Below are positions 9,122 to 17,671 of a stretch of 56,097 nt of DNA, in pieces (positions within the stretch are counted from its first letter, which is position 1; each line of letters starts with the position of its first letter). The position numbers and the translations under genes are program-made. The DNA is from Avidehalobacter sp964569265. Lineage in GTDB: Bacteria; Bacillota; Dehalobacteriia; UBA4068; UBA4997. The stretch covers positions 1 through 56,097 of the forward strand of contig CAZMTO010000008.1 of NCBI GenBank assembly GCA_964569265.1, read 5' to 3'. A model generated the notes under the pieces. It was not told the origin of the DNA. It saw nothing but the letters and a program-made list of their open reading frames with translations, and ran no database searches.

Positions 9122-10171
9122 TTACGCCAGAATATACACGGCAATGCCGGTAACAAACAGGTTTACCAGCATCAAGGGCACAAGCACCTTCCAGCAAAAA
9201 CGCAAAACATAGTCGGCACGAATACGCGGGAACGTCCAGCGCACCCAAATAAAAATGCTCATAATTACAAAGGTTTTTAAGATGAACCATACCCAGCCCG
9301 GTAAAAACGGCCCGGTAAAGCCACCCAAAAACAACGTTGTTGCCACGCCCGCCGCCACAAACATATTACAATATTCCGCCAGATAAAACAGCGCATAACG
9401 CATACCGGAATATTCGGTGTAAACACCGGCCGTAAGCTCGCTTTCGCCTTCGGGCAGGTCAAACGGGGCACGGTTACATTCGGCAAGGGCACATATTAAA
9501 TATACCACAAAAGCCACCGGCTGACAGCACACCAGCCAAATATGCTCCGTCTGGTAGGTTATAAACTGATTAAGATTAAAGGTGCCGGCCACCAACACCG
9601 CACTAAGCAGAGAAAGCGCCTGAGGAACCTCGTAGCTGATAGACTGGTTTACCACACGCAAAGCACCCATCATAGCGTATTTGTTGTTGGATGCATAACC
9701 GGCCATAAGCACCGGCAGTGCCGCCAGGGCATTTACGGCCATTATGTAAACCACACCCAAATCCAGATTAAGCGCCACCATACCGCTGCCAAAGGGCATA
9801 ACCGCCAGCGCCAGCATAGGCGGCACAAACGCCAGCAAAGCCGCCAGCAAATGCACGGCTTTATCAGCACCGTCGGGCACAATATCTTCCTTCATCACCA
9901 GCTTTACAGCATCGGCAATGGTGTGCAGCCAGCCGTTGGGGCCCAAACGGTTGGGACCGGGCCGCCGTTGAATATAACCGGCCAGTTTGCGTTCCCACAC
10001 CACATAAAACAAGGCGCAGAACACACATACCAGCACAATGGCCAGCCAGTATACCGCCACCATGGCAATATCGGCAATAACCGGCGGCAAATGCAGGGCG
10101 TTAACTATCCACATAAAGACAGCACGTGCCAAACCGGCAATATTAACAAATATATTGTTAATAAATTCCAT
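9122..10171 (-). CDS. nuoH: complex I subunit H (quinone-site membrane subunit)
   Basis: Membrane subunit of 349 residues, NuoH/Nqo8 family, which forms the quinone chamber and links the peripheral and membrane arms. Visible family segments are GYIQRRPGPNRLGPNGWLH, ADAVKLVMKEDIVP, APFDLPEGESELTAGVYTEY and WVRWTFPRIRADYVLRFCWK. ATG at 10171 is preceded by AAAGAGGAAAA. It follows nuoD after an unusual 256-nt spacer filled with hairpin repeats. Full length. Confidence 0.95.
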   Translation of the reverse strand: MEFINNIFVNIAGLARAVFMWIVNALHLPPVIADIAMVAVYWLAIVLVCVFCALFYVVWERKLAGYIQRRPGPNRLGPNGWLHTIADAVKLVMKEDIVPDGADKAVHLLAALLAFVPPMLALAVMPFGSGMVALNLDLGVVYIMAVNALAALPVLMAGYASNNKYAMMGALRVVNQSISYEVPQALSLLSAVLVAGTFNLNQFITYQTEHIWLVCCQPVAFVVYLICALAECNRAPFDLPEGESELTAGVYTEYSGMRYALFYLAEYCNMFVAAGVATTLFLGGFTGPFLPGWVWFILKTFVIMSIFIWVRWTFPRIRADYVLRFCWKVLVPLMLVNLFVTGIAVYILA

Positions 10172-10239
10172 AACTTTTTTCCTCTTTAGCTAATAATTGT
10201 TATTATTAAATGTATAAACACCTGCGATATAAGAACAGT

Positions 10240-10285
10240 GCAGGCACCAAATGTGCGCCGGATAGCGTGCAGTTGGGTTGCCTGC
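10240..10285. repeat. short-form hairpin element (copy 1a) in nuoD-nuoH spacer
   Basis: Inverted repeat whose left arm reads GCAGGCACC then AAATGTGCGCC, and whose right arm reads GCGTGCAGTTGGGTTGCCTGC. The inner part of each arm matches the other copies of this family in the window. The distal bases (GCAGGCA/TGCCTGC) are unique to this copy but complementary to each other. The loop is only about six bases and lacks the AGATGCAAGGA and ACACAGCAGATG boxes of the long form. Confidence 0.7.
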
Positions 10286-10308
10286 GGCAACAACCTCGGT
10301 TAGTACGC

Positions 10309-10430
10309 TAAAATTCCAAATGTGCGCCAGATGCAAGGAATAGAATTTCGACTCGCCGGAGGCGTACTTATTGTACGCCGACAAGGGAGAAATTATATGA
10401 CACAGCAGATGGCGTGCAGTTGGGATTTTA
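10309..10430. repeat. long-form hairpin element (copy 1b) ending on the nuoD stop codon
   Basis: Nested inverted repeat. Outer arms are TAAAATTCC-AAATGTGCGCC and GGCGTGCAGTTG-GGATTTTA. Inside them are the conserved boxes AGATGCAAGGA (left) and GACACAGCAGATG (right), then a second pair of arms (ATAGAATTTC / GAAATTATAT). The central hairpin is GGCGTAC-TTATT-GTACGCC at 10361-10379. The last bases of the right arm are the complement of the nuoD TAA stop. In the nuo mRNA it would fold between nuoD and nuoH and could stabilise or stall the transcript. Confidence 0.8.
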
Positions 10431-11552
10431 GCCGTCGATCTCGCCAAGAACTATATCAAAACTCGCCACTATCGCCACCAAATCAGCCACCAAATGCCCG
10501 GGCATTATCTCCTCCCAAATGGCAATATTGTCATAAGATGGCCGACGGAAGTGTACCCGCCACGGCTTGGGTGTGCCGTTAGATGCCACCATACAGCCCA
10601 TAATGCCCTTGGGGTTTTCCGTCTGGGCGTAGGCTTCTCCGGCCGGGGGCTTTAACATTTTGGGTACCTTGCCCATAATGCTGCCCGGCTCAGTTTCGGC
10701 CAGCGCCGCGTGAATATCCTGTATCAGCTTAAATATTGTATCAACTTCGTCCATTCTCTGCATATAACGCGCCCAGCAATCGCCCTGCGTGTAGCTCGGC
10801 AGGTCAATCTTAAAGCGGTCATACAGGCAATAGGGGGCGTCGCGGCGCAAATCATAATTTACACCGCTGGCACGCAAATTGGTGCCGGTAAGGCCGTAGC
10901 GCTTGGCCTGTTCGGCCGTAACCACACCAATGCCTTTGGTGCGGCTGATAAAAATCTCGTTTTCGTCAATAAGCTTATGGTACATTTCAATAAACGGCGG
11001 CAGCTCAGCCATCATCACCTGATAAGCCGCCTCACATTCATCGTTCCAATCTGCCTGCACACCGCCGTAACGAATATACCCCTGTGTCATACGGGCACCG
11101 CAAAGGGCCGACATAACCTCCAGCGCATATTCACGAATTTGATAAGGATAAAAAACACCGCTTACAGCGCCTAAGTCCATAATGTTTATGCCAATGCCCA
11201 CCATATAAGATGCCAGACGCATAATTTCGCAGCTTAGCATACGCAGCAGGCTGGCACGCTCCGGTATTTCTACACCCAGCAGCTTTTCTACCGCCAGCGC
11301 CAGGGGCAGGTTGTTGTTTACCCCCGCCAGATAATCCAAACGGTCGGTATAGGGCATACCCTGCGGGTAGGTGCGGTCTTCCAGCAATTTTTCCATACCG
11401 CGGTGCAAATAGCCTATTTTAAGCTCCACCGCCGTACAGGTTTCACCGTCGGCTTCTACCAGCATATGCAAAACACCGTGGGTACTGGGGTGCTGCGGGC
11501 CAAAGTTTATAACGTATCTTTCACCGGTAAGCCCGTCATTTTGTACGCTCAT
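10428..11552 (-). CDS. nuoD: complex I subunit D
   Basis: Peripheral-arm subunit of 374 residues, NuoD/Nqo4 family (related to the large subunit of NiFe hydrogenases), lining the quinone site. Visible motifs are NFGPQHPSTHGVLHMLVEAD, IGYLHRGMEKL, RLDYLAGVNNN and KGIMGCMVASNG. The stop codon lies inside the outer arm of a repeat element. Start ATG at 11552 overlaps the nuoC stop by one base (TGATG) and has AGGAGG upstream. It is separate from nuoC, not fused. Confidence 0.95.
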   Translation of the reverse strand: MSVQNDGLTGERYVINFGPQHPSTHGVLHMLVEADGETCTAVELKIGYLHRGMEKLLEDRTYPQGMPYTDRLDYLAGVNNNLPLALAVEKLLGVEIPERASLLRMLSCEIMRLASYMVGIGINIMDLGAVSGVFYPYQIREYALEVMSALCGARMTQGYIRYGGVQADWNDECEAAYQVMMAELPPFIEMYHKLIDENEIFISRTKGIGVVTAEQAKRYGLTGTNLRASGVNYDLRRDAPYCLYDRFKIDLPSYTQGDCWARYMQRMDEVDTIFKLIQDIHAALAETEPGSIMGKVPKMLKPPAGEAYAQTENPKGIMGCMVASNGTPKPWRVHFRRPSYDNIAIWEEIMPGHLVADLVAIVASFDIVLGEIDG

Positions 11553-12034
11553 CAGTCTACACGCCTCCTGCCCTGATATTCGGTCTGCCTATGCACAAAA
11601 TCCTTGCGCAGCGGCCAACCGTCAAAGCCCTCCCACATTAAAATACGCTTCATATTGGGGTGGCCGATAAATTTTATGCCAAACATATCGTAAACCTCGC
11701 GCTCCAACCAGTCGGCAGCACGCCAAACTTTTTCTACCGACTGAATTTGCGCCGTTTCACGCTCGATTTCGGTTTTTAATGTAATAATATCGCCGTTTTG
11801 GTAATTAGATACCTGATACAGCAAACGGAACACACCTTTATCCGGGTAATCTACTGCCGTAATGTCCGCCAAAAATTCGTACCCCACCGACAACAGATAC
11901 TCGCAGGCCCTGTCGATGTCCGCAGGAGCTATCAGCATTGCCGGTTCGTTTTCCAAAAGTTCGGCAGTATCACCCAGCATAACCGCCAGGCCGGCCAGTG
12001 CTTCGGCCGTTGGCATAACCTTATTATCTGACAT
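11552..12034 (-). CDS. nuoC: complex I subunit C
   Basis: Peripheral-arm subunit of 160 residues, NuoC/Nqo5 (30-kDa) family. The signature region WLEREVYDMFGIKFIGHPN followed by RILMWEGFDGWPLRKDF is intact. ATG at 12034 lies inside the nuoB reading frame, giving an 11-nt overlap. Normal length for a stand-alone NuoC. Confidence 0.93.
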   Translation of the reverse strand: MSDNKVMPTAEALAGLAVMLGDTAELLENEPAMLIAPADIDRACEYLLSVGYEFLADITAVDYPDKGVFRLLYQVSNYQNGDIITLKTEIERETAQIQSVEKVWRAADWLEREVYDMFGIKFIGHPNMKRILMWEGFDGWPLRKDFVHRQTEYQGRRRVD

Positions 12035-12596
12035 CGCGAATCACCTGCTCTCTTTCCGGGTAGCGCAGCTTGGCTTTAAGCTGCAGCATACCGTCTATAA
12101 TAGCCTCCGGTCGGGGCGGGCAGCCGGGGATATATACATCTACCGGCACAACCTTATCGGCACCGCCTACCACCGCGTAAGAATCAACAAACGGGCCGCC
12201 GCTGATAGCACAACTGCCAATGGCAATTACCCATTTGGGCTCCGGCATCTGATGATACAGCAGCTCTACCGAAGGGCGCATTTTTTCGGTGATAGTGCCG
12301 GCCACCAGCATAACGTCAGACTGCCGGGGCGAATTACGGAAAACCTCATAACCAAAGCGCGATATATCAAAACGGCTTTGGGTGGTACATATCATTTCAA
12401 TAGCACAGCAGGCCAAGCCAAATTGCAGCGGCCACAGCGACCAGCCTGTGCCCCAGCGGAAGAATTTATCCAGACTGGTAAATAAAATGCCGCGCTGCGC
12501 CAGCTCCTCCTGCGTAAGCAAATCGTGGCTGTTAGCGGGGTCTCCCTGCGGCATACCGCCCCGCTGCGGAAAGTGAATATTGGTTTTTAACGCCAT
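12024..12596 (-). CDS. nuoB: complex I subunit B, N2 cluster
   Basis: Subunit of about 190 residues, NuoB/Nqo6 (PSST) family, carrying the terminal cluster N2. The ligands are visible as the adjacent pair in FGLACCAIEM, the cysteine in IGSCAISGGPF and that in IPGCPPRPEAI. The reading frame stays open further upstream, but that part is nuoA read in another frame. The ATG at 12596, giving MALKTNIHFPQRGG, is the correct start and overlaps the nuoA end by 10 nt. Confidence 0.93.
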   Translation of the reverse strand: MALKTNIHFPQRGGMPQGDPANSHDLLTQEELAQRGILFTSLDKFFRWGTGWSLWPLQFGLACCAIEMICTTQSRFDISRFGYEVFRNSPRQSDVMLVAGTITEKMRPSVELLYHQMPEPKWVIAIGSCAISGGPFVDSYAVVGGADKVVPVDVYIPGCPPRPEAIIDGMLQLKAKLRYPEREQVIRDVR

Positions 12597-12943
12597 TTCA
12601 GCACATCCTCTCTCCAGGCATAAACAAGGCCCGCAACTAATATAGCAATAAACACAAACATTTCTATCAGGGCTACCAGGCCCATATCCGTAAACGATAC
12701 CGCCCACGGCAGCAGAAACATCATTTCTACGTCAAATAAAAGAAAAATCAAACCGGTTAAAAAATAAGACGGTTTGAAGCGCACCCAAGCACCACCTATG
12801 GGCAGCATACCGCACTCATAGGCTGTATTTTTTTGTTTATACGGATTATGCGTTTGCAGCAGGCGTGATACTATCAACGCGGCGCACGCAAAAAATATTG
12901 CCCCTAAAAATAAAATGCCAACTGTGGCGTATTGCAACAGCAT
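12587..12943 (-). CDS. nuoA: complex I subunit A
   Basis: Small membrane subunit of 118 residues, NuoA/Nqo7 family, with three helices. The conserved loop YECGMLPIGGAWVRFKPSYF carries the cysteine of the quinone-site loop, followed by LIFLLFDVEMMFLLPWA. The frame is open for 69 codons further upstream through the promoter region. The ATG at 12943 with a GGGGA site is the proper start. It is the first gene of the operon, about 110 nt downstream of a strong promoter. Confidence 0.93.
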   Translation of the reverse strand: MLLQYATVGILFLGAIFFACAALIVSRLLQTHNPYKQKNTAYECGMLPIGGAWVRFKPSYFLTGLIFLLFDVEMMFLLPWAVSFTDMGLVALIEMFVFIAILVAGLVYAWREDVLKWR

Positions 12944-13054
12944 AAAAATTTCCCCATTCTTTTTTATTTTATGTTGTAAAATTGCCCCTTTAGCTTGCCA
13001 AATGCCTGTATATACCAAAAACATACACACATCTGCAAACAATAATACTATTAT

Positions 13055-13083
13055 ATTATACCCTATTTTGCCCAAAGTGTAAA
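13055..13083 (-). promoter_or_regulatory. sigma-A promoter of the nuo operon
   Basis: On the minus strand, TTTACA (13078-13083) and a perfect TATAAT (13055-13060) are separated by 17 bp. Transcription would start near 13048 and leave a leader of about 105 nt before nuoA. Confidence 0.8.
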
Positions 13084-13152
13084 TAACATTTTTTTGTTTG
13101 CTGCATAAAATAAACCAGCCGCTTAAAATTTTATACAAAGGAGCGCCCAATT

Positions 13153-13719
13153 ATGGCAATAAAAATTTTTATCGATCAGGGACACAACCCCCAAAACCCC
13201 AATGCCGGTGCCGAAGCCGGCGGCGTACGCGAACAGGACATTAACTACACCGTGGGCATTATGCTGGCCGATATGCTAAACGCCAACCCCAACTTTGCCG
13301 CCAGAACATCCCGCACTTACCCACAGGAACAACTGGGCACCACCACCGCCGAAAGCCTTGCTACCCGTGTGCAGTTGGCCAATAGCTGGGGGGCTGACTA
13401 TTTTATCAGCATACACTGCAATGCCAGCGATATCAGCACCGCCAGCGGCAGCGAAGCTTATGTGTATCGCCTTAACAGCGAGGCTGCCTACCTTGGCGAA
13501 CACCTGCTAACCGGGCTAAGCAATGCCACCGGGCTGGCCAACCGCGGCGTTTTTGCCAACACCGGGCTTTATGTGCTGCGCCGCACCTATATGCCCGCCG
13601 TGCTTATGGAAATTGGCTTTATTACCAACGACTACGACCGCTACCTGATGACTGCCAACCCCGAAGCCTTTGCCCGCGGCCTGTATAACGGGCTGCTCAG
13701 TTATTTTGGGCTGGCATAA
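13153..13719 (+). CDS. N-acetylmuramoyl-L-alanine amidase (Amidase_3)
   Basis: Zinc amidase of 188 residues that cuts the bond between muramic acid and the peptide in peptidoglycan. Likely zinc ligands and catalytic residues lie in DQGHN (replacing the usual DPGHGG), an early Glu in GGVREQDIN, the histidine in FISIHCNAS, and the Glu in VLMEIGFITN. The whole protein is the catalytic domain, with no signal peptide, no membrane segment and no binding repeats. It therefore needs another export route or acts after lysis. RBS AAAGGAG precedes the ATG. Its 3' end overlaps the convergent DHHW gene by 23 nt. Confidence 0.9.
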   Translation: MAIKIFIDQGHNPQNPNAGAEAGGVREQDINYTVGIMLADMLNANPNFAARTSRTYPQEQLGTTTAESLATRVQLANSWGADYFISIHCNASDISTASGSEAYVYRLNSEAAYLGEHLLTGLSNATGLANRGVFANTGLYVLRRTYMPAVLMEIGFITNDYDRYLMTANPEAFARGLYNGLLSYFGLA

Positions 13720-14797
13720 CCGGCGGCACCGGCACACGCTTTTGCAGCGCCTTTAGCTTAACGGTAAAATCCGGCAGGCACACCACACGTGCATAGTTTA
13801 AAAACAGCACCTCGTCAATTTGGTTGTCGGCAATAACATCAAGCGCATTAAACGCCGAATTTCTTGGGTCTATAACGTAAATCTCGTCAAAATGCTCCGT
13901 CAAAAACGGTATCACCGTATTAGCATAAGAATCTTTAATAATGGCCAGCCTGCGCCCGGTGCCGGCATCGGTCTGCAACCTTATCAGCGGCAGATCTCCG
14001 CCCATAAAAAAGGCGTATTTGTTATTCTGCTGCGGCTTTAAATACCAGTCCTTGTACACCCCCTGCGATACCGCAGGCTGCCCTTGGTTATCCCAGCGGG
14101 TATAAGTAATTTGGCGGTTTATCGGGTAATAATACAGATGATCTAACCCACGGGCAAGCTGCATACTGCCGGTTTGCAGCGCTATCGAGCCGACAAAATC
14201 AATCCCGGTATCAGTAAGGGTATAATCCGCAAGGGGCTTAGGCTCTATATCCATAGCCCGACAAATTTCAACATAAGCCAAATAGCCTGCCTGCGCCGTC
14301 CAGTGGTGGTCGGTATTAAAGTACAGATATTCGTCTTTGTGCGCCAGCAGGGTGGGCAGCAGGTCTACACAGGCAAAACGGCTGCTTACCGCCTTATACA
14401 CCCCGTCAATAACCTCCCCCTGATCGGGGAATTTATCGGCAAGGGGTTCGTCCTGCAACATGGCCGCCGCCGTAGGTGCCAGCGCAAGATACAGCCTGGT
14501 TTGCTGCGGCAGTGCGGCCGCATATTGGTTAAGCACCTGCACATACATAGCCCGTGTAAGCGGCAGAAGATCGCCAAACGCTGCATAACCCCGGCCGTTA
14601 GCCACCACAAAGCTGCCGTAATCTTCCGTCACATTATTATCATAAGCCGCCATAGCCTGCTGCTGACGTTCTGCCGCAGTAAGCCCCACATCATCAGGCA
14701 GGGCCGGTTGACCGCCCAGCAGCAGGGCCGCCGCCAGCACACCGGACACACCGTAGAGCTTTACCGAGCGCCGCGGTGCCTTAAATTTTTGCATCAT
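13697..14797 (-). CDS. DHHW family secreted protein (SGNH-like)
   Basis: Protein of 366 residues with an N-terminal positively charged segment and hydrophobic stretch (residues about 14-28), fitting a signal anchor. The family motif DHHW occurs in FNTDHHWTAQAGYLAY, and IIKDSYANTVIPFL resembles the block near the active site in SGNH/AlgX-like proteins. Such proteins often accompany acyltransferases that modify polysaccharides, but none is adjacent here. Two consecutive ATGs begin the gene behind GGGGGGT. The C-terminal end is Pro-rich and overlaps the convergent amidase gene. Substrate unknown. Confidence 0.75.
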   Translation of the reverse strand: MMQKFKAPRRSVKLYGVSGVLAAALLLGGQPALPDDVGLTAAERQQQAMAAYDNNVTEDYGSFVVANGRGYAAFGDLLPLTRAMYVQVLNQYAAALPQQTRLYLALAPTAAAMLQDEPLADKFPDQGEVIDGVYKAVSSRFACVDLLPTLLAHKDEYLYFNTDHHWTAQAGYLAYVEICRAMDIEPKPLADYTLTDTGIDFVGSIALQTGSMQLARGLDHLYYYPINRQITYTRWDNQGQPAVSQGVYKDWYLKPQQNNKYAFFMGGDLPLIRLQTDAGTGRRLAIIKDSYANTVIPFLTEHFDEIYVIDPRNSAFNALDVIADNQIDEVLFLNYARVVCLPDFTVKLKALQKRVPVPPVMPAQNN

Positions 14798-14978
14798 ATA
14801 AAATACCCCCCATAAAATAGCCCAACATACACTAAATTAACGCCGATTAGTGCCATATAAGCGCCAAACATAGCCCCAATACAGCACAAACACAGCTATA
14901 GTATAGCGCATTTTGCCGCAACTAACAAGCCTGCCGGGGCAGCAGCAAAAATTTATTAAAAAATTTCGCCAAAACATC

Positions 14979-15007
14979 TTGACAAATCGAGCTTTTTTTT
15001 GTATCAT
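14979..15007 (+). promoter_or_regulatory. sigma-A promoter for tRNA-Met/tRNA-Glu
   Basis: Perfect TTGACA at 14979-14984, 17-bp spacer, TATCAT at 15002-15007. The tRNA pair starts about 32 nt downstream of the -10. Confidence 0.8.
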
Positions 15008-15038
15008 TATCAATGCACGATTGCTGTTTACAAGTTGT

Positions 15039-15115
15039 GGCGGTGTAGCTCAGTTGGTCAGAGCACACGGTTCATACCCGTGGTGTCACTGGTTCAAATC
15101 CAGTCACCGCTACCA
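15039..15115 (+). tRNA. tRNA-Met (CAT)
   Basis: Cloverleaf of 77 nt: acceptor GGCGGTG/CACCGCT with one G-T pair, D arm GCTC..GAGC, anticodon loop with CAT, T arm CTGGTTCAAATCCAG, encoded CCA. The first acceptor pair is a G-T wobble, not the C-A mismatch of the usual bacterial initiator, so this is more probably an elongator tRNA, or a CAT tRNA later modified for Ile. Confidence 0.9.
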
Positions 15116-15121
15116 TTTTTT

Positions 15122-15198
15122 GGCACGTTGGAGAAGCGGCTTAACTCACCAGCCTCTCACGCTGGCATTCATGGGTTCGAATCCCATACGTGTCACCA
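15122..15198 (+). tRNA. tRNA-Glu (CTC)
   Basis: Cloverleaf of 77 nt: acceptor GGCACGT/ACGTGTC, anticodon stem CCAGC/GCTGG with loop CTCTCAC giving anticodon CTC (codon GAG), T arm ATGGGTTCGAATCCCAT, encoded CCA. It lies 6 nt after tRNA-Met, so the two are co-transcribed. Confidence 0.88.
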
Positions 15199-15212
15199 CA
15201 ACAGAAAGATAG

Positions 15213-15244
15213 GCACACCGATACGGTGTGCTTTTTCTTTTTTA
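15213..15244 (+). terminator. terminator of the tRNA-Met/Glu unit
   Basis: Perfect 8-bp stem GCACACCG/CGGTGTGC with a 3-nt loop followed by a T-rich run. Confidence 0.85.
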
Positions 15245-15305
15245 TTTACTATTAAAATTATTTACTGTTAAATGTTTACTACTAAATAAATATAAATAAA
15301 ATATA

Positions 15306-15336
15306 AAAACCTCTGCGCGTACGCGGCAGAGGTTTT
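15306..15336 (-). terminator. terminator of upp
   Basis: Stem AAAACCTCTGC/GCAGAGGTTTT with a short loop, just past the upp stop, with a T/A-rich tail on the minus strand. Confidence 0.8.
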
Positions 15337-15352
15337 ATTTTTGTATGCTAAT

Positions 15353-15985
15353 TTATTTGGTGCCAAAAATACGGTCACCGGCATCACCAAGGCCGGGCAC
15401 AATATAGCCGCGCTCGTTCAGGTGGTCATCTACCGCGCCGCAATAAACATCAACATCGGGGTGGTTCTTCTGGATAACCGCAATACCTTCGGGCGCTGCC
15501 AGCAGCACCATAAGCTTAATGTGGGTGCAGCCGCGCTTTTTCATCTCGGTGATGGCAGCATCGGCACTGCCGCCGGTTGCCAGCATCGGGTCTACAATCA
15601 TAATGTCACGTTCGGCAATATCCTTTGGCATTTTGCAAAAATATACGTGCGGCTCCAGCGTTTCTTCATCACGAAACATACCAATATGGCCGACACGCGC
15701 CCCCGGCACCATACGCAGCACGCCGTCTACCAGACCAAGGCCGGCACGCAATATCGGCACAACGGCAAATTTTTTACCCTTTAAGGTAGGTGCAGTGGTT
15801 TTGCATATGGGGGTTTCAATCTCCTTGGTGGTAAGCGCCAAATCACGGGTTGCCTCGTAGGTTATAAGCATACCGATTTCCGACACGATCTCACGAAAAT
15901 CCTTAACACTGGTGTTTTTATCGCGCAGTATGGTCATTTTGTGGGCCACCAGCGGATGATCCATAATATGTACTTTTCCGGTCAT
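15353..15985 (-). CDS. upp: uracil phosphoribosyltransferase
   Basis: Enzyme of 210 residues making UMP from uracil and PRPP in pyrimidine salvage. The PRPP-binding motif IMIVDPMLATGGSA, the uracil-site segment ILRAGLGLVDG and the C-terminal GYIVPGLGDAGDRIFGTK are intact. ATG at 15985 follows AAAAGGAG at about 8 nt. It is monocistronic, with its own promoter and terminator. Standard length. Confidence 0.97.
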   Translation of the reverse strand: MTGKVHIMDHPLVAHKMTILRDKNTSVKDFREIVSEIGMLITYEATRDLALTTKEIETPICKTTAPTLKGKKFAVVPILRAGLGLVDGVLRMVPGARVGHIGMFRDEETLEPHVYFCKMPKDIAERDIMIVDPMLATGGSADAAITEMKKRGCTHIKLMVLLAAPEGIAVIQKNHPDVDVYCGAVDDHLNERGYIVPGLGDAGDRIFGTK

Positions 15986-16052
15986 AGTAATTCTCCTTTT
16001 TTAGTTAAAAATATTTAAATTTTATTTAAACCCAAACATCATAGCTACTTAT

Positions 16053-16081
16053 AGTATAACACACTTTTGCCCCGCTGTAAA
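16053..16081 (-). promoter_or_regulatory. sigma-A promoter of upp
   Basis: Minus strand TTTACA (16076-16081), 17-bp spacer, TATACT (16053-16058), about 60 nt upstream of the upp start. Confidence 0.75.
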
Positions 16082-16122
16082 ACAAGAATTTGCACCCGGC
16101 AATGTTTTTTGCTTTTTATTGC

Positions 16123-16151
16123 TTGCCAAAAGCATTTTTTTAATATACAAT
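16123..16151 (+). promoter_or_regulatory. sigma-A promoter of the NSS transporter
   Basis: TTGCCA (16123-16128), 17-bp spacer, TACAAT (16146-16151), 37 nt before the start codon. Confidence 0.7.
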
Positions 16152-16188
16152 TAACTAAAGTTTATTTATAATGAGGAGTTTTTTTGTT

Positions 16189-17544
16189 ATGAAACGAGAA
16201 TCATTTCAATCAAGATTAGGCTTTTTGCTGGTAAGCGCCGGCTGCGCTATCGGCATAGGCAACGTGTGGCGGTTTCCCTACATATGCGGTGAAAACGGCG
16301 GCGGTGTGTTTGTGCTGTTTTATCTGCTGTTTTTGCTGATAATGGGCGTACCGGTGCTTACTATGGAGCTTGCCGTTGGCCGCGCCAGCCGCAAAAGCGC
16401 GGTTTTGGCCTACAAACAGCTTGAAAAACCCGGCTCTAAGTGGCACATACACGGTTGGTTTTGTATTTTGGGCTGCATACTGCTGATGATGTATTACACC
16501 ACCGTTTGCGGCTGGATGATAAGCTATTTTGTAAAATTTGCCACCGGCACCTTTAGCGGTCTGCAAGGCACCGAAGCAATATCCGGTGTGTTTGGCCAGT
16601 TGCTGGCAAACCCGCTGGAAATGGGCGTTTATATGCTGGGTACCGTATTTTTGGGCTTTTTTATGTGCAGCCGCGGTCTGCAAAACGGTCTGGAAAAAGT
16701 AAGTAAATTTATGATGGTGGCCCTGCTGGGGCTGATTGTTATGCTGGCCGTACACAGCCTTATGCTGCCCGGCGCCAAAGAAGGCCTTAGCTTTTTGCTG
16801 CTGCCCGACTTTGGCCGCGCTATGGAACAGGGTCTGGGCAACGTAATAACTGCCGCTATGAACCAGTCGTTTTTTACACTTAGTCTGGGTATAGCCGCTA
16901 TGGAAATTTTCGGCAGCTATATGAGCCGCAAGCACACTCTTGGCGGTGAAGCAGTGCGTATCTGCGGCCTTGATACCTTTGTGGCCTTAATGTCGGGTGT
17001 AATCATCTTTCCGGCGTGCTTTTCGTTTAATGTAACGCCCGATGCCGGCCCGCAGCTTATCTTTATGACATTGCCCAACGTATTTGTAAATATGGCCGGC
17101 GGCCGCATTTGGGGCGCTTTGTTCTTTTTGTTTATGACCTGCGCCAGCTTTACCACCGTGTTGGCTGTGTTTGAAAACCTGATAGCTTTTTGTATGGATA
17201 TGTTTGGTTGGAAGCGCGGCAAGGCATCGCTGATACTGTGCATGCTTATTGCCGTGTTAAGCCTGCCCTGCGTGCTGGGCTACAACGTGTGGAGCGACCT
17301 GCACCTGATAGGCGGCCGCGATGTTTTGGACAGCGAGGATTTTTTGGTAAGCAACCTGCTGCTGCCCATAGGCTCGCTTATATACCTGCTGTTTTGCGTT
17401 ACCCGCTTTGGCTGGGGCTTTGACAAATATCTGGCCGAAGCCAACCACGGCAGCGGTTTAAAATTGCCGCGTATCCTTAAACCGTATTTTCAGTTTGTAC
17501 TGCCCCTGCTGATTTTGGCCATTTTGATAAGCGGCTTAATTTAA
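16189..17544 (+). CDS. neurotransmitter:sodium symporter (NSS) family transporter
   Basis: Membrane transporter of 451 residues of the NSS (LeuT) family, which couples Na+ entry to uptake of amino acids or related compounds. The family signature AIGIGNVWRFPYICGENGGG lies in helix 1, and about 11-12 helices can be counted, as in bacterial short NSS members. The frame opens at an ATG at 16171, but that codon is part of the ribosome binding site ATGAGGAG. The ATG at 16189 (MKRESFQSRLGF) is the start. Single-gene unit with its own promoter and terminator. Substrate cannot be read from sequence. Confidence 0.93.
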   Translation: MKRESFQSRLGFLLVSAGCAIGIGNVWRFPYICGENGGGVFVLFYLLFLLIMGVPVLTMELAVGRASRKSAVLAYKQLEKPGSKWHIHGWFCILGCILLMMYYTTVCGWMISYFVKFATGTFSGLQGTEAISGVFGQLLANPLEMGVYMLGTVFLGFFMCSRGLQNGLEKVSKFMMVALLGLIVMLAVHSLMLPGAKEGLSFLLLPDFGRAMEQGLGNVITAAMNQSFFTLSLGIAAMEIFGSYMSRKHTLGGEAVRICGLDTFVALMSGVIIFPACFSFNVTPDAGPQLIFMTLPNVFVNMAGGRIWGALFFLFMTCASFTTVLAVFENLIAFCMDMFGWKRGKASLILCMLIAVLSLPCVLGYNVWSDLHLIGGRDVLDSEDFLVSNLLLPIGSLIYLLFCVTRFGWGFDKYLAEANHGSGLKLPRILKPYFQFVLPLLILAILISGLI

Positions 17545-17564
17545 ACACAATTATCAACAACAAC

Positions 17565-17604
17565 AAAACCACCCTGCCAAACCTGCTGCATGGGTGGTTT
17601 TACT
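17565..17604 (+). terminator. terminator after the NSS transporter
   Basis: Perfect 10-bp stem AAAACCACCC/GGGTGGTTTT with a 17-nt loop. The T tail is short. Confidence 0.7.
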
Positions 17605-17671
17605 TTATCTACACCTGAAATTGACAATATTCAACACCTTAAACCCCTGTAAAACAGACTTCTCAACAGGT

